DNA from: Kofleriaceae bacterium
GTDB taxonomy: Bacteria; Myxococcota_A; Polyangia; Haliangiales; Haliangiaceae
Direction of reading: 5' to 3'
NCBI GenBank assembly: GCA_025357755.1
Contig: JANXOP010000125.1
Location: forward strand, 1-44,815
DNA length: 44,815 nucleotides
Shown: piece after piece, positions 18,301 to 28,657 of the stretch
Position numbering within the stretch: the first letter of the stretch is position 1
Layout: the number at the start of each line of letters is the position of its first letter
Translations under genes and position numbers: made by a program
The notes under the pieces: model-generated
The model's database searches: none
Told to the model about the DNA's origin: nothing
Seen by the model: the letters and a program-made list of their open reading frames with translations, nothing else

Positions 18301-20393
18301 CAGATCGCGATCGGTGCGCCGACCGCGAGCGCTTCGTTCACCGCGATGGCAGCGAGACTCGTGTTGTGGATCTCCGCCAGCGTCATCGGCGGAGCTGCGG
18401 CCCTCGTCACCATCGCGATGAAACGCGCTAGCTCCTCGCGATGACCTTTGTTCTGTGCCGTCTCGAGCGTGACGCGCTTGCCACCGCGAACGATCGTGGT
18501 CACGCGAAAGTCATCGATCGTTGCGGACACACCGCCGCCGAACACCTCGACACGCTCCTTGCCAGAGGCGACATCACCACGCGCCGTGTAGGCGATCGTG
18601 GCGATCGAGCCATTCGCCATCTCGAGCGTGATCACCGCGTCGTCGCGCCGTCCAGCTGCGAAGACCCGCGTGATCGCAGCGCCCCCGAGCACGTGTGCGA
18701 GGTCGACGAAGTGACAGCCTTCTCCGAGCAGCCGGCCGCCGCCAGCTTCGGGATCATGGGCCCAGTGCGAGGGCGGCAACACGCCCGCGTTGACGCGGAT
18801 CTGGATCGTACGCGCACCGATACCAGCGAAGGCTCGGACCACACGGTCGGTATGGGGCGAGAACCGCCGGTTGAAGCCTACGACGAGCGCAGGATTTCCA
18901 ATGGCGAGTACGGTATCGAGCTCGCTGCGATCGAGTGCGAGCGGCTTCTCGACGAAGACGGCCTTGCCCGCGGCGAGGGCACGCGCGGCGAGGATCGCGT
19001 GCTGGTCGTGCCGTGTCGCGATCAAGACGGCGTTGATCTGATCGTCCTCGATGATCGCGTCGATCGATTCGACGGCTTCGCCGATACCCTGGCGGATCGC
19101 GAGGTCTCGAGCCGTGGTGCCCGAGGCGGTGCAGATCTTCGCGAGCGAGACCTGTGGCATCGCGCGGAGTGCGGGCAGGAGCACTCCTCCCGCAAATGCG
19201 CCCGCACCGATCACCCCGACCTTGGCGGCTGCAGGACGGCGAGTGGTACCGGCGGTGATGATCGGGGCATGGCTGATCTCGTCGGGATAGGTCAGGACGA
19301 TGCCGAGTGTTCGTTCGGCGCTGATCAGATCGTAGGCGCGCACCGCATCGGCGATCGGGACGCGGTGCGTGATCAGGTCGGCGATCGCGAGGCGCTTGGC
19401 TGCGAGCGCCTCGAGAAACGCCTCGAGGTTGCGTTGTTCGGTCCAGCGCACGTAGCCGATCGGATAATCGATCCCCTTGTCCTCGTAGGCGCGGTCGTAC
19501 CGGCCCGGACCATACGAGCGCGACATGCGCACGTCGAGCTCCTTCTCGTAGTACGGGGTACGTGGAATCTCTGCGGGCACGGCACCGACGATCACGACGT
19601 GCGCACGGTCGCGTGCGAGCTCGCCTGCAAGCACGATCGGATCGTTGCTGGTGGTCGCCGCGGTCACGATGACCGCATCCGCACCACGTCCGTGCGTGAG
19701 CTCTTGTACGCGTTCGAGCACGGCGTCGTCGCGGCGAAGCGCGAGGTCGCAGCCCTGCTTGGCGGCGAGCTCGACTTTCCAAGGATCGAGGTCGACGCCG
19801 ATCACCCGACATCCACTGGCGCGGAGGAGCTGGACAGAAATCTGGCCGAGTAGGCCCAGCCCGATCACCGCGACGGTCTCGCCGAGCGTCACATCTGCTT
19901 GCCGGACCCCGTGGAGGGCGATCGCGCCGATCGTTGCGAACGCTGCCTCTTCGATCGCGACGTCGGGTGGAATCTGCGCGCATAGATTGCGCGGCACCCA
20001 GATCAGCTCTGCATGGTTCGCGTAACCAGCCCCACCGCACGCGACGAGGTCACCGATCGCGAAACCATCGCAACCATCTCCCACCGCGACGACTCTTCCG
20101 GCTGCGGAATAGCCGAGTGGACTGAGGGCATCGAGCTTGTTTCGGATCTTGTTGTAGGTCGCGCGAACGCCTTCGGTGCGAAGCGTGGCGAGCACCTTGC
20201 GTACCTGATCTGGCCGGGCGGCGGCCTTCGCGAGCAGGTTCTTGCGGGCGAGATCAACTTTGGCTTTCTCCGTCCCTGCGCTGACCGCCGAGACGATCGT
20301 CTGGACGAGTACGCCGCCAGCGCGAGGTAGGGGAGAAGGCACGTCCTCCACTGCGAGCACGCCGGTACGAAAGCTCTGAACGACCTGCTTCAC
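18300..20393 (-). CDS. Two-domain oxidoreductase: zinc-type alcohol dehydrogenase + Gfo/Idh/MocA
   Basis: 697 aa. Residues 1-370 are a medium-chain dehydrogenase with nucleotide motif GLGLLG (178-183). Residues 385-697 are a Gfo/Idh/MocA dehydrogenase with GAGAFAGG (396-403) and the catalytic EKP (482-484). Such fusions occur in polysaccharide loci and probably oxidise or reduce a nucleotide sugar; the substrate is unknown. It begins 4 nt after the WecG-like gene ends and overlaps the heparinase-like gene. Confidence 0.85.
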   Translation of the reverse strand: MKQVVQSFRTGVLAVEDVPSPLPRAGGVLVQTIVSAVSAGTEKAKVDLARKNLLAKAAARPDQVRKVLATLRTEGVRATYNKIRNKLDALSPLGYSAAGRVVAVGDGCDGFAIGDLVACGGAGYANHAELIWVPRNLCAQIPPDVAIEEAAFATIGAIALHGVRQADVTLGETVAVIGLGLLGQISVQLLRASGCRVIGVDLDPWKVELAAKQGCDLALRRDDAVLERVQELTHGRGADAVIVTAATTSNDPIVLAGELARDRAHVVIVGAVPAEIPRTPYYEKELDVRMSRSYGPGRYDRAYEDKGIDYPIGYVRWTEQRNLEAFLEALAAKRLAIADLITHRVPIADAVRAYDLISAERTLGIVLTYPDEISHAPIITAGTTRRPAAAKVGVIGAGAFAGGVLLPALRAMPQVSLAKICTASGTTARDLAIRQGIGEAVESIDAIIEDDQINAVLIATRHDQHAILAARALAAGKAVFVEKPLALDRSELDTVLAIGNPALVVGFNRRFSPHTDRVVRAFAGIGARTIQIRVNAGVLPPSHWAHDPEAGGGRLLGEGCHFVDLAHVLGGAAITRVFAAGRRDDAVITLEMANGSIATIAYTARGDVASGKERVEVFGGGVSATIDDFRVTTIVRGGKRVTLETAQNKGHREELARFIAMVTRAAAPPMTLAEIHNTSLAAIAVNEALAVGAPIAI

Positions 20394-20397
20394 CTCT

Positions 20398-21126
20398 TCA
20401 CCTTCGCACGCGCAAGAGGAGCTCGCGCGCGACGATCGCGAGGAAGCGGGTGTTGCCGACGAGGTAGCGCTTCCACATGCGGCGAGGTTCCTGGGCTAGC
20501 CGAAACGCCCACTCGAGGCCTGCCCGTTGTAGCCACGCAGGCGCACGCCTGACGAGACCTGCGTAGACATCGAACGACCCACCGACGCCCATCACGAACG
20601 GAACACCCAGGGCGCGATAGTGGCGATGCATGAAGTACTCCTTCGCGGGCGTACCGAACCCGAGGAACAGGATGTCGGGTGCGGCAGAGCGAATCGCGCG
20701 GACGACGCTCGCCTCATCCGTGAAGTAGCCATCGCGCGCCCCGACGATCCGCAACCCTGGAAATGCGGTGCGCGCTCTTGCCGCACACGCCTCGACGATC
20801 GCTGGCCGCGCTCCGAGAAAATAGATCGCATAGTCGCGCTGCGCGGCGCGCTCGATCAGCCGCTCCATGAGATCCGCCCCGGCCACGCGCTCGGGGAGGT
20901 GGTCGCCGAGTAACCGCGACGCCCATACCACCGCCTGACCGTCCGCCGTCACCAGGTGCGCTTCATCGACCGCAGCCAAGAGCTCGACGTCGTCTTCACA
21001 CGCGACGACCTTCGCTGCATTGATCGCGATGTTGTAGTGCGGGGAGCCGTCCTCGATGAAGTCATCGATCCGCACGAGTGCGCCAGCCATGTCGACGCGA
21101 TCGATGGCAATCCGTGCGAGCCCCAC
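20398..21126 (-). CDS. WecG/TagA/CpsF-family glycosyltransferase
   Basis: 242 aa. Motifs 'VTADGQAVVWASRLLG', 'ERVAGADLMERL' and 'LFLGFGTPAKEYFMHRH' are the family core. Members transfer ManNAc or ManNAcA from the UDP form onto a lipid-linked GlcNAc. I place the start at the GTG at 21126, 2 nt after the Wzz stop; an ORF start at 21159 would give 11 extra residues inside wzz. Together with wecB it points to N-acetylmannosamine in the polymer. No UDP-ManNAc dehydrogenase (wecC) is in the window. Confidence 0.87.
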   Translation of the reverse strand: MGLARIAIDRVDMAGALVRIDDFIEDGSPHYNIAINAAKVVACEDDVELLAAVDEAHLVTADGQAVVWASRLLGDHLPERVAGADLMERLIERAAQRDYAIYFLGARPAIVEACAARARTAFPGLRIVGARDGYFTDEASVVRAIRSAAPDILFLGFGTPAKEYFMHRHYRALGVPFVMGVGGSFDVYAGLVRRAPAWLQRAGLEWAFRLAQEPRRMWKRYLVGNTRFLAIVARELLLRVRR

Positions 21127-21128
21127 GC

Positions 21129-22247
21129 CTACGCCACCCGCACGCGACGGCGCCACCACACCGGGACGAGCACGAGCACCGCGCCAACCGCACCCCCTGC
21201 GATCGCGCCGAGCGTGACGGCGCGCTTTCGCGAGGGACGCGTGCGATACGTCGGCAACGTGGGATGGTCGAGGATCTGGAACGTCGACGTGTCGCGCGCT
21301 TCGTCGACCCTCGCCATCTCGAAGCGCTGCGTCATCAACCCGAACACGGTCTCCTCGATCTTCTGTTCGCGCATCAGCTGCTCGAGCTCGAACCGGAGTT
21401 GCGGCACGTTCATCGCGGTTGGAAAGAAGTTGTCGGTGGCCGCCGCAGAGCCGGGCCCAGCGTGTCGAGCCTGCTCGAGTTGCTGCAACGTGCCATCCAT
21501 GACGGCGATCTGCTGCTGGAGTTGTTGAACGTTGGATTCGCCACGCCCGGAGAAGCCGCTCAGGTATGACAGTTCGATCTGCTTCGAAACGATTTCGCCT
21601 TTGATCTGTGCCATCGCGGAGATCACGGCCTTGCTCTGCTCGGGCAGATCGATGATCTTGTGTTGCTCTTGAAACTCGCGGAGCTTCTTCGAAGCCTCGT
21701 CGACGTCGTGGCGCGCTTTGACGACTTGCTGCTCGAGAAATGCGCGCTCTTCACGCGCCGAGGAGACCGTCACGCGGCCAAAGACGCGGTTGCCGACCTC
21801 GCCGAAATACTCGGCCATCGCCTTGGCTTGCGCGGGGTCCTTGTCTTCGCAGGTGAGCGAGACGAGACCCGATTTGCGATCGACGAGCGACACGCAGTGC
21901 TCGGCGAGCTCCGCGCGCGTGTGCTCGGGGTGCGAGGTCTCGTAGCGAGCATCGAGGCCGAACTTTTCGATCACCGCGTCGGCGACGGAAGCGCTCGCCA
22001 GGACCGCCTGGATCCGCTGGACATCGGTTTGGAACGTATCGAGGGCGACCGGGAGCTTGGCCGCGAGCGACATCGCGGCGGAGTCTTGCGAACGCTGCGC
22101 AGGCACCACCGTGAGCGTCGCCGAGTACCACTTCGGCGCTGCGAAGGCGTAGAGAGCGCCCGCGAGGATGCCGAGCGCGATACACGATGCAAGGCGTCGC
22201 CAGTGGCGCGCAAGCGTGACCGCAAGATCGATCGGTTCGTTGCTCAT
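21129..22247 (-). CDS. Wzz-type polysaccharide co-polymerase
   Basis: 372 aa. Two membrane helices frame a periplasmic domain: one near residues 18-37 ('LASCIALGILAGALYAFAAP') and one near 342-362. The middle is rich in coiled coil ('KARHDVDEASKKLREFQEQH', 'VQQLQQQIAVMDGTLQQLEQ'). It controls chain length with Wzy. No C-terminal tyrosine-kinase domain is fused, unlike PCP-2a proteins. ATGA overlap with the exporter gene. Confidence 0.85.
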   Translation of the reverse strand: MSNEPIDLAVTLARHWRRLASCIALGILAGALYAFAAPKWYSATLTVVPAQRSQDSAAMSLAAKLPVALDTFQTDVQRIQAVLASASVADAVIEKFGLDARYETSHPEHTRAELAEHCVSLVDRKSGLVSLTCEDKDPAQAKAMAEYFGEVGNRVFGRVTVSSAREERAFLEQQVVKARHDVDEASKKLREFQEQHKIIDLPEQSKAVISAMAQIKGEIVSKQIELSYLSGFSGRGESNVQQLQQQIAVMDGTLQQLEQARHAGPGSAAATDNFFPTAMNVPQLRFELEQLMREQKIEETVFGLMTQRFEMARVDEARDTSTFQILDHPTLPTYRTRPSRKRAVTLGAIAGGAVGAVLVLVPVWWRRRVRVA

Positions 22248-23824
22248 CGGCGCGCCGCGATCACGATCGCGACGCCGGAGAGCACGATGCCCGCGGTCGC
22301 GAGGATGAGTTGCGTGACTTCGGCGCGGCTGAAGTTGCGCTCGGGGACGAGGATCGCATCGCCGGGCTGCAGCTTCATGCCGGCCTTGTAGTCGCGGGTC
22401 GAGCCATTCGCTTCGATCAGCCGGACCTCGTCGAGCTCGCGCGCCGTCCGCGTCATGCCGCCGGCGTGCGCGATGTACTCGGGCACGCCGAACATCGGGT
22501 TGTAGTTGTAGAGCCCGGCGCGACCGACCGCGCCTTCGACCATCACGCTGTACTGCATCGCCGGGATCACGATCGTATCGCCCATCGCGATCGGCTTGTC
22601 GGCCTTGAAGTCACGGCGCACGAGCAGCGCGTCGAGATCGATCGCGATCAGATCTTGTCCACCTTGCTTGGGGCGCGCGATGTAGCTGCGCCCGAGATCG
22701 CCGGGCGCTTTGATCCCGCCCGCGCGATCGAGCAGCGACCAGACGGTGTCGCCCTCGACGAACGGCAGCCTCCGGCTCGTCGTGGTGCTATCGAGGGGAT
22801 CGCTGCCGACGATCGCGCCGATCAGCAGCACGGTGCGCTGCAGATCATCGGTCCCCCGCACGATCACGCGATCGTCGTCGATGAGGGGCACGTTGCCGCC
22901 GGGCGGCACGTCGATGTACTCGTCTTGCTGCTTGGTATTGCGCCGCACGATCCGGATCGGCAGCGCCTTCGCGGCGGTCGGTGCGAGCCCGCCGGCGAGC
23001 TCGATCAGCTCGGCGAGATCCTTGGTCGCGGTGACCTCGTACTGGCCGGGGCGACGGACCGCACCGGTGACCTTGACGGCGAGCTCGGGGAACGGGACGT
23101 GGATGACATCGCCGTCGAGCAGGTACGGATTGAGCGCGGTGTCGCCGGTCAGCTCGTACTTGACGAGATCCGCCGTGGTGTCGGCGCCGGTTCGGTGGTG
23201 GATCGTGATCCGCCGGCGCGAGGCCGCCTGGACGATCCCCGCGCGCGTGATCACCGCCGCGACGCGGTCCACCGCGCGCGCCGAGAACGTGCCCGGTCTC
23301 CTCACGTTCTCGACGACGTGGACCAGGAACGTGCGGGGGGCCTCGACCGCGAGATCGAACGACAGGCCGGGATAGTTCGCGCGCACGCGCGACTTCATCG
23401 CGGCGCGCACCGTCGAAAGCGTCTTGTTCGCGACCGCGACGTAGCCGACCTTCGGAATGAACGCGCGGCCTTCGAGGTCGACCGTCACCTTCAACCGGAG
23501 GTTCTGTGGCCCCCAGAAGTCGAGCTCGAGCACGTCGCCGGCACCGCAGACGTAGTGATCCGGATCGATCGGCTGTTCGAGCGAGACCGCGGGCGCCACG
23601 AGCGGCGGCACGAGGAGTGACTCGGCAGCCGACGGCTCTGTCAGGCCGTTCGAATCGATCGGCTCGTCACCGGGATTGGTTTGCGTGGTCTGCGGCACCG
23701 TGACCGGCATCCGCGTGCTTGGCTGGCGCGGCGGATCGCCCGGCAGCTCGGTCGGAAACGGCTGCGCGAGCACGACATTCGTCGTGGCGGCGAGCGCGAT
23801 GATTCCGACGACGATCCGGCTCAT
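22244..23824 (-). CDS. Polysaccharide export protein with SLBB domains (Wza-like)
   Basis: 526 aa with signal peptide MSRIVVGIIALAATTNVVLAQ. The Poly_export domain begins at 'DHYVCGAGDVLELDFWGP', then three or so SLBB units follow ('VKVTGAVRRPGQYEVTATKDL', 'VMVEGAVGRAGLYNYNPMFG'), ending in a hydrophobic helix 'LATAGIVLSGVAIVIAARR'. Longer than E. coli Wza (~380 aa) because of extra SLBB units, and with no lipobox Cys seen. It forms the outer-membrane exit channel. The start ATG at 23824 is the only one giving a signal peptide. Confidence 0.86.
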   Translation of the reverse strand: MSRIVVGIIALAATTNVVLAQPFPTELPGDPPRQPSTRMPVTVPQTTQTNPGDEPIDSNGLTEPSAAESLLVPPLVAPAVSLEQPIDPDHYVCGAGDVLELDFWGPQNLRLKVTVDLEGRAFIPKVGYVAVANKTLSTVRAAMKSRVRANYPGLSFDLAVEAPRTFLVHVVENVRRPGTFSARAVDRVAAVITRAGIVQAASRRRITIHHRTGADTTADLVKYELTGDTALNPYLLDGDVIHVPFPELAVKVTGAVRRPGQYEVTATKDLAELIELAGGLAPTAAKALPIRIVRRNTKQQDEYIDVPPGGNVPLIDDDRVIVRGTDDLQRTVLLIGAIVGSDPLDSTTTSRRLPFVEGDTVWSLLDRAGGIKAPGDLGRSYIARPKQGGQDLIAIDLDALLVRRDFKADKPIAMGDTIVIPAMQYSVMVEGAVGRAGLYNYNPMFGVPEYIAHAGGMTRTARELDEVRLIEANGSTRDYKAGMKLQPGDAILVPERNFSRAEVTQLILATAGIVLSGVAIVIAARR

Positions 23825-23844
23825 TCGGCCAGGGAACGTACCAC

Positions 23845-24525
23845 TTACTGGGCGCCGCGAGCGCTGATCACGACGATGACCGTCTTCGCGAGGATCCGGA
23901 AATCGAGCCACAGCGACCACCTGCGTACGTACGCGAGGTCGAGCTCGAGCCACGTCTCGAAATCGTTGATCGTGCTGCGTCCGCTGACTTGCCACAGGCC
24001 CGTGATGCCGGGGACGACGGCGAGGCGCTGGCGCTGGCGCGAGTCGTAGCTCGCGACTTCGTCGGGCATCGGTGGGCGAGGGCCCACGAGGCTCATCTCG
24101 CCGCGCAGTACGTTCCAGAGTTGCGGGAGCTCGTCGAGCGAGGTCTTGCGCAGGATCGCACCGAGCCGGGTGATCCGCGGGTCGCGCGAGATCTTGAACA
24201 CGGGGCCGCGCATCTCGTTGAGATGGGTCAGCGACGCGCGCTGATCCTCGGCGTCCTCGACCATCGTGCGGAACTTGAAGAACCGGAATCGCCGCCCTCC
24301 GAGCCCGCAACGTTCTTGCGTGAAGATGATCGGGCCGCGCGAGCTGAGCCGCAGCGCGATCGCGACGACCAGCATGAGCGGCGCGGCGAGCACCAACCCG
24401 AGGCATGCACCCACGATGTCGATCGCGCGTTTCGCGATGCGCGCCCGACCGATCGCCACGAGGGGCACAAGGTCTATCGATCTCGCCCGGAGTGTTGCCA
24501 TCCCGCTCACCGACAGGTTTAACAT
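23845..24525 (-). CDS. Initiating phosphosugar transferase (bacterial sugar transferase family)
   Basis: 226 aa. A re-entrant hydrophobic helix '[20 protein letters not shown]', then the catalytic core '[18 protein letters not shown]', '[20 protein letters not shown]' with 'PRPPMPDEV', and '[12 protein letters not shown]'. It transfers a sugar-1-phosphate to undecaprenyl phosphate, the first step of repeat-unit assembly. It is the short PglC-like form; the multi-spanning N-terminal half of WbaP is absent. ATG at 24525, or ATG at 24501, which has a better purine-rich site. It heads the six-gene minus-strand operon down to the heparinase-like gene. Confidence 0.88.
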   Translation of the reverse strand: MLNLSVSGMATLRARSIDLVPLVAIGRARIAKRAIDIVGACLGLVLAAPLMLVVAIALRLSSRGPIIFTQERCGLGGRRFRFFKFRTMVEDAEDQRASLTHLNEMRGPVFKISRDPRITRLGAILRKTSLDELPQLWNVLRGEMSLVGPRPPMPDEVASYDSRQRQRLAVVPGITGLWQVSGRSTINDFETWLELDLAYVRRWSLWLDFRILAKTVIVVISARGAQ

Positions 24526-24531
24526 TCGAGC

Positions 24532-25932
24532 GTGCGTAGTTTCCAGGGGATGATCGCGCTCGCGATCGTGGCTGCGCCTTTTGTCGCGTCCGGGGATCCG
24601 TCGGAGGCGACCGAGGCGACCGAGGCGGGGCTCTACGCGGGGACGTTCCTCTCGAACTTCTATCACGCGTTCTACGACGCCGCGAAGTGGTCCGCGGCGA
24701 CGCGACCTAACATCTCCCGTGTCTCTCCACAGTTCGGCGCGCGCTACGCGTACTGGGTGTGGCCGCGGCTCGGGTTCGAGGCCGACGGATCGATCGCGAT
24801 CGCCGGGATCGAGGGCAAAGACGACAACGCGAAACTGTACGGGCTGCGCCTACAGGCGATCGTGCAGTACCCGGTCGGGCCGTGGCTGCCGTTCGCCGCG
24901 CTCGGCGGCGGCATCTTGCACGAGAGCTCCGAGACGCTCGGCACCGATACCGATGCGATGGTTCATTTTGGTGGCGGTGTTCGCTACTTCCTGAGCCACG
25001 CGCTCGCGCTGCGCTTCGATGCGCGCGTGATGCGCGGTCCAGCTGCGGCGGGCGGTGCGTTTGGCGCGACCTACGGCGAGGTCGCGCTCGGTGTGTCCTG
25101 GGTGCCCGGTGCATCCGCCGAGCTCGGCGCGCCCGAGGCAGAAGATCCGGATCCGGATCGCGATGGCGTGTTCGGTCGCAACGACGCGTGCCCGATGGAG
25201 CCCGGGGGCGGTAATCCCGATGGCTGCCCCACGCGCGACAAAGATGGCGACGGGATTCCGGATCAGCGCGACAAGTGTCCCGAGCTCGCCGAGACCGTGA
25301 ACGGCTACCAGGACGAAGATGGCTGCCCGGATCAGCTGCCCGATAGCGACCACGACGGGATCGTCGATCCGAAGGATCAGTGCCCGCAGCAAGCCGAGGA
25401 CAAGGACGGCTTCCAGGACGAAGACGGCTGCCCCGATCCTGACAACGACGGCGACGGTGTGCTCGATCCGGTCGACGCGTGCCCGCTGGTCAAAGGCCCG
25501 GCCGAGAACCACGGCTGCCCCGAAATCGACAGCGACGGTGACGGCGTGCCCGACCGCCTCGATAACTGCCCCGGCGAGGCTGGAACGAACCACGGCTGCA
25601 AGGCAAAGCAGACCGTCTGGATCACCGGAACCACGATCACCGCCGACGTCCGGTTCCTAAAGACCGGCAACACGCTCGGCGACTCGGCCCGGCGGCGACT
25701 CGACGAGGCAGCGAAGATCCTCGCGGCGCATCCGGTGTGGAAGCTCGAGGTCGTCGCGCACGCGCCCGGGAAGGCGATGGCCGAGGCCCGCGCGCAGGTC
25801 GTCGTCAAGTATCTCGCCGGCAAGGGCGTCGCGGCCGATCACCTGCAAGCAGTTGGTCGCGACGATGCCAACTCGGTCGATGTCGAGCTAAACATTGGCT
25901 CGAGCGCATCCCCGCTGGGTCTCGGCGAATAG
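24532..25932 (+). CDS. OmpA-like outer-membrane protein with thrombospondin type 3 repeats
   Basis: 466 aa, GTG start, signal peptide ending near VASG. Residues ~30-195 form a beta-barrel-like region. About 205-360 hold Asp-rich calcium-type TSP3 repeats, e.g. '[19 protein letters not shown]' and '[19 protein letters not shown]'. The last ~90 residues resemble an OmpA peptidoglycan-binding domain ('[20 protein letters not shown]'). The usual GHTD is replaced by AHAP, so the ligand-binding Asp appears lost. It links the outer membrane to the wall in its family; here binding may be weak or altered. Divergent from the sugar transferase. Confidence 0.8.
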   Translation: MRSFQGMIALAIVAAPFVASGDPSEATEATEAGLYAGTFLSNFYHAFYDAAKWSAATRPNISRVSPQFGARYAYWVWPRLGFEADGSIAIAGIEGKDDNAKLYGLRLQAIVQYPVGPWLPFAALGGGILHESSETLGTDTDAMVHFGGGVRYFLSHALALRFDARVMRGPAAAGGAFGATYGEVALGVSWVPGASAELGAPEAEDPDPDRDGVFGRNDACPMEPGGGNPDGCPTRDKDGDGIPDQRDKCPELAETVNGYQDEDGCPDQLPDSDHDGIVDPKDQCPQQAEDKDGFQDEDGCPDPDNDGDGVLDPVDACPLVKGPAENHGCPEIDSDGDGVPDRLDNCPGEAGTNHGCKAKQTVWITGTTITADVRFLKTGNTLGDSARRRLDEAAKILAAHPVWKLEVVAHAPGKAMAEARAQVVVKYLAGKGVAADHLQAVGRDDANSVDVELNIGSSASPLGLGE

Positions 25933-25966
25933 CACCGCCGCTCACCGCGTTTCGCTCTGTAAAACC

Positions 25967-27238
25967 ATGGACAAGATCGTCGTCGAAGGTGGCGCCCGGC
26001 TCTCGGGCAAGATTCCGGTCAGCGGTGCCAAGAACGCCGCGTTGCCGCTGCTCGCCGCAGCGCTGTTGCCGTCGGGCACGTCGACCTATCGCAACGTCCC
26101 CAAGCTCGCGGACGTCCTCACGATGACCAAGCTGCTGCGCATGCTCGGCTGGTCGGCGGATGCCGAAGCCAAGGGCGACTCGCTCGTGATCGGGCCACCC
26201 TCGGGCAAGAAGAAACCGAAGCTCGAGGCGCCCTACGATCTGGTCCGCACGATGCGCGCGAGCGTGCTCGTGCTCGGTCCGCTGGTCGCGCGGTACGGTC
26301 GCGCACGCGTGTCGATGCCGGGCGGCTGCAATATCGGCGCGCGGCCGATCGATCAGCACTTGAAGGGCCTCGAGGCGATGGGCGCGAAGGTCACGCTCGA
26401 TCACGGCTACGTCGAGGTCGAGGCCAAGCGGCTCAAGGGCGCGACGATCGTGTTCGACATGCCGACGGTGACCGGCTGCGAGAACATCCTGATGGCCGCG
26501 ACGCTCGCGAAGGGCCGCACCGTGATGGAGAACGCGGCGCGCGAGCCCGAGATCGAGGAGCTCGCGCTCGTGCTCAACAAGATGGGCGCCAAGATCCAGG
26601 GCGCCGGCACGCCGATCATCACGATCGAAGGCGTCGACGAGCTCCACCCGATCGAGCACGCGATCATCCCAGACCGCATCGAAGCCGGCACGTTCGCGTG
26701 TGCCGCCGCGATGACCCACGGCGATGTGCTACTCGAAGGCGCGCGCGCCGAGCACATGGAGGCGATCATCGCGAAGCTCCGTGCGATGGGCGCGATCGTG
26801 GCGGTCGAGGCCGGTGGCCTGCGCGTGAAGGGCCCGGCGGAGCTCGCGCCGATCGACATCACGACCCAGCCGCATCCCGGGTTCCCGACCGACATGCAGG
26901 CGCAGTTCATGGTGATGGCGTGCCTCGCGAAGGGCCAATCGGTGATCAAGGAGATGATCTTCGAGAACCGGTTCCAGCACGTGCCGGAGCTCAACCGGAT
27001 GGGCGCCGACATCCAGACCACCGGGCGCGCCGCGGTGATCCGGGGCGGGATGAAGCTGACCGGAGCGTCGGTGATGGCGACCGATCTGCGCGCATCGGCG
27101 AGCCTCGTGCTCGCCGGCATGGTCGCGCAGGGCAAGACCGAAGTCCTGCGGGTCTATCACCTCGATCGCGGCTACGAAGCGATCGAGAAGAAGCTGCGCG
27201 GCGTCGGTGCGAAGATCAAACGCGCGAAGCAAACATGA
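25967..27238 (+). CDS. murA: UDP-N-acetylglucosamine 1-carboxyvinyltransferase
   Basis: 423 aa, near the usual ~420. First committed step of peptidoglycan synthesis: adds enolpyruvate from PEP to UDP-GlcNAc. Active-site Cys121 in '[13 protein letters not shown]' matches Cys115 of E. coli, so fosfomycin sensitivity is expected. Substrate-binding '[13 protein letters not shown]' with Lys22 near the N-terminus and 'GFPTDMQAQ' are intact. ATG at 25967, with no clear Shine-Dalgarno. The 3' end overlaps hisG as ATGA. Confidence 0.96.
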   Translation: MDKIVVEGGARLSGKIPVSGAKNAALPLLAAALLPSGTSTYRNVPKLADVLTMTKLLRMLGWSADAEAKGDSLVIGPPSGKKKPKLEAPYDLVRTMRASVLVLGPLVARYGRARVSMPGGCNIGARPIDQHLKGLEAMGAKVTLDHGYVEVEAKRLKGATIVFDMPTVTGCENILMAATLAKGRTVMENAAREPEIEELALVLNKMGAKIQGAGTPIITIEGVDELHPIEHAIIPDRIEAGTFACAAAMTHGDVLLEGARAEHMEAIIAKLRAMGAIVAVEAGGLRVKGPAELAPIDITTQPHPGFPTDMQAQFMVMACLAKGQSVIKEMIFENRFQHVPELNRMGADIQTTGRAAVIRGGMKLTGASVMATDLRASASLVLAGMVAQGKTEVLRVYHLDRGYEAIEKKLRGVGAKIKRAKQT

Positions 27239-27867
27239 CGCCCGATCGCCCGATCATCCTCGCGCTGCCCAAGGGCCGGATCCAGGAGGAGGCGGCGGCG
27301 GTGTTCGCGCGCGCCGGCTACGACCTGTCGCCGGTGTTTGCCGATACCCGCAAGCTCGTCCTCGATTGTGGCCTGCTCCGCGTCCTCATCCTGCGCAACT
27401 CCGATATCGCGACGTACGTCTCGCACGGTGCCGCTGATATCGGCATCGCGGGCAGCGATGTCCTCGATGAAGAGGGCAAGGAGCTCTACGAGCCGCTCGA
27501 TCTGGGTATCGGGCGATGTCGGATGATCGTCGCCGAGCGCGCCGATGCCCGGGTCGACACCAAGACGCAGGCCCACATCCGGGTCGCCACGAAGTACCCG
27601 AACATCACGCGGGGTTATCTCGTACGCCACGGGCTCACCGCCGAGGTCATCAAGCTCTCGGGTGCCATCGAGCTGGGCCCGCTCACAGGGCTCTGTGAGC
27701 GGATCGTCGATATCACCCAGACCGGCGAGACCCTCCGCCAGAACGGCCTGGTCGAAGTCGATACGGTCTGCCAGGTTTCGAGCAAGCTCGTCGTGAATCC
27801 GGCGCGGTTGAAGCTCGACGGCGATCGGCTCGGTGCACTGATCGACGCGCTCGAGCGCGCCGTGTAA
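27235..27867 (+). CDS. hisG: ATP phosphoribosyltransferase, short form
   Basis: 210 aa, first enzyme of histidine synthesis (ATP + PRPP). Motifs '[11 protein letters not shown]', '[13 protein letters not shown]' and '[19 protein letters not shown]' are diagnostic; the last is the PRPP loop. It lacks the ~80-residue C-terminal regulatory domain of long HisG, so by family rule it needs HisZ as partner for activity and histidine feedback. No hisZ is in the window. Coupled to murA by ATGA; I recall murA-hisG adjacency in other delta-proteobacterial genomes. Confidence 0.95.
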   Translation: MTPDRPIILALPKGRIQEEAAAVFARAGYDLSPVFADTRKLVLDCGLLRVLILRNSDIATYVSHGAADIGIAGSDVLDEEGKELYEPLDLGIGRCRMIVAERADARVDTKTQAHIRVATKYPNITRGYLVRHGLTAEVIKLSGAIELGPLTGLCERIVDITQTGETLRQNGLVEVDTVCQVSSKLVVNPARLKLDGDRLGALIDALERAV

Positions 27868-27879
27868 TATCTGCACGAG

Positions 27880-28572
27880 GTGTCGTCCGACCTGCGTCCA
27901 TTCGTAGCCGAAGAGATTCGGCTACACCCGCGTGTGGCTTACCAAGGTGTGCTGTCGGAAGAGGGCGCAGCCACGCGAGTTGCGGCGGCGTTGCCGCCCT
28001 TACAACGGTTCCGCCACGACTATCACGGTGCGATCGCGATCGTCGACTGGGACCACCGCTTGCCGTCGCAGAACCTGATCCTGCGCGTGTACGGCTACTA
28101 CAGCGACGACACGCTCGAGGCCGGCTACGAGGCCTTCGACGATCGGTTCGAGATGATCGCGGAGCGCGACAAGTATCCCGAGTTCGACGTGCCCGACTTC
28201 GATGGCCTGGCCGCCGATGAAGCGTACGAGATCGAGCTGTCGCCGAGCGGCGTGGTCGGCAAGTGCCGGCTGACCTCGGCATGGCGCCGAACGATCGCGT
28301 CGCGGGACGCGCAGGCTGCGGTCGGCCTGGTCCAGACCTGCGAGGAGTACCAGCGGCTCGTCGCGTCATCCCCGTCGCGGCCGACCTACCTCGGCGATCT
28401 CGAGGCAGTTTCGTGGACGCCGCCGTGCGAGAGCGACCACCTGCGCTGGAGCCTCGATGTCTGGTTCCTCCTCGCGTTCGATGGCCGGATCGGCTCGGGC
28501 CGCTCGTTCCTCGCCGACCTCGAGACCAAGCAGATCGTGTCCGTGCGCGACTTCTCGGTCCGCACCGGTTAG
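27880..28572 (+). CDS. Hypothetical protein
   Basis: 230 aa, GTG start 12 nt after hisG, so probably the same transcript. No signal peptide or membrane helix. Mixed alpha/beta composition with aromatic strands ('[22 protein letters not shown]', '[17 protein letters not shown]'). I recognise no domain or motif. The in-operon position says little about function. An 85-nt gap follows, holding only a weak inverted repeat. Confidence 0.6.
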   Translation: MSSDLRPFVAEEIRLHPRVAYQGVLSEEGAATRVAAALPPLQRFRHDYHGAIAIVDWDHRLPSQNLILRVYGYYSDDTLEAGYEAFDDRFEMIAERDKYPEFDVPDFDGLAADEAYEIELSPSGVVGKCRLTSAWRRTIASRDAQAAVGLVQTCEEYQRLVASSPSRPTYLGDLEAVSWTPPCESDHLRWSLDVWFLLAFDGRIGSGRSFLADLETKQIVSVRDFSVRTG

Positions 28573-28657
28573 TCGCTAACTACGCAGGAACGGTCAGGTC
28601 CTGTGTGGCGAATCTCCTTGCGTGACCGCGCGGCCACGGGCAAGTCTCGGCCCCGCC

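Noticed and set aside
23825..24406. Upstream extension of the SLBB exporter frame
   Set aside because: It would overlap the sugar transferase in another frame and lose the signal peptide that starts at 23824.
25150..25610. Repetitive GC-rich stretch as a non-coding tandem array
   Set aside because: The periodicity is explained by TSP3 calcium-type protein repeats in frame.
28585..28603. Inverted repeat CAGGA-N9-TCCTG as a terminator
   Set aside because: Short stem, no T-run after it, and GC-rich background makes chance likely.
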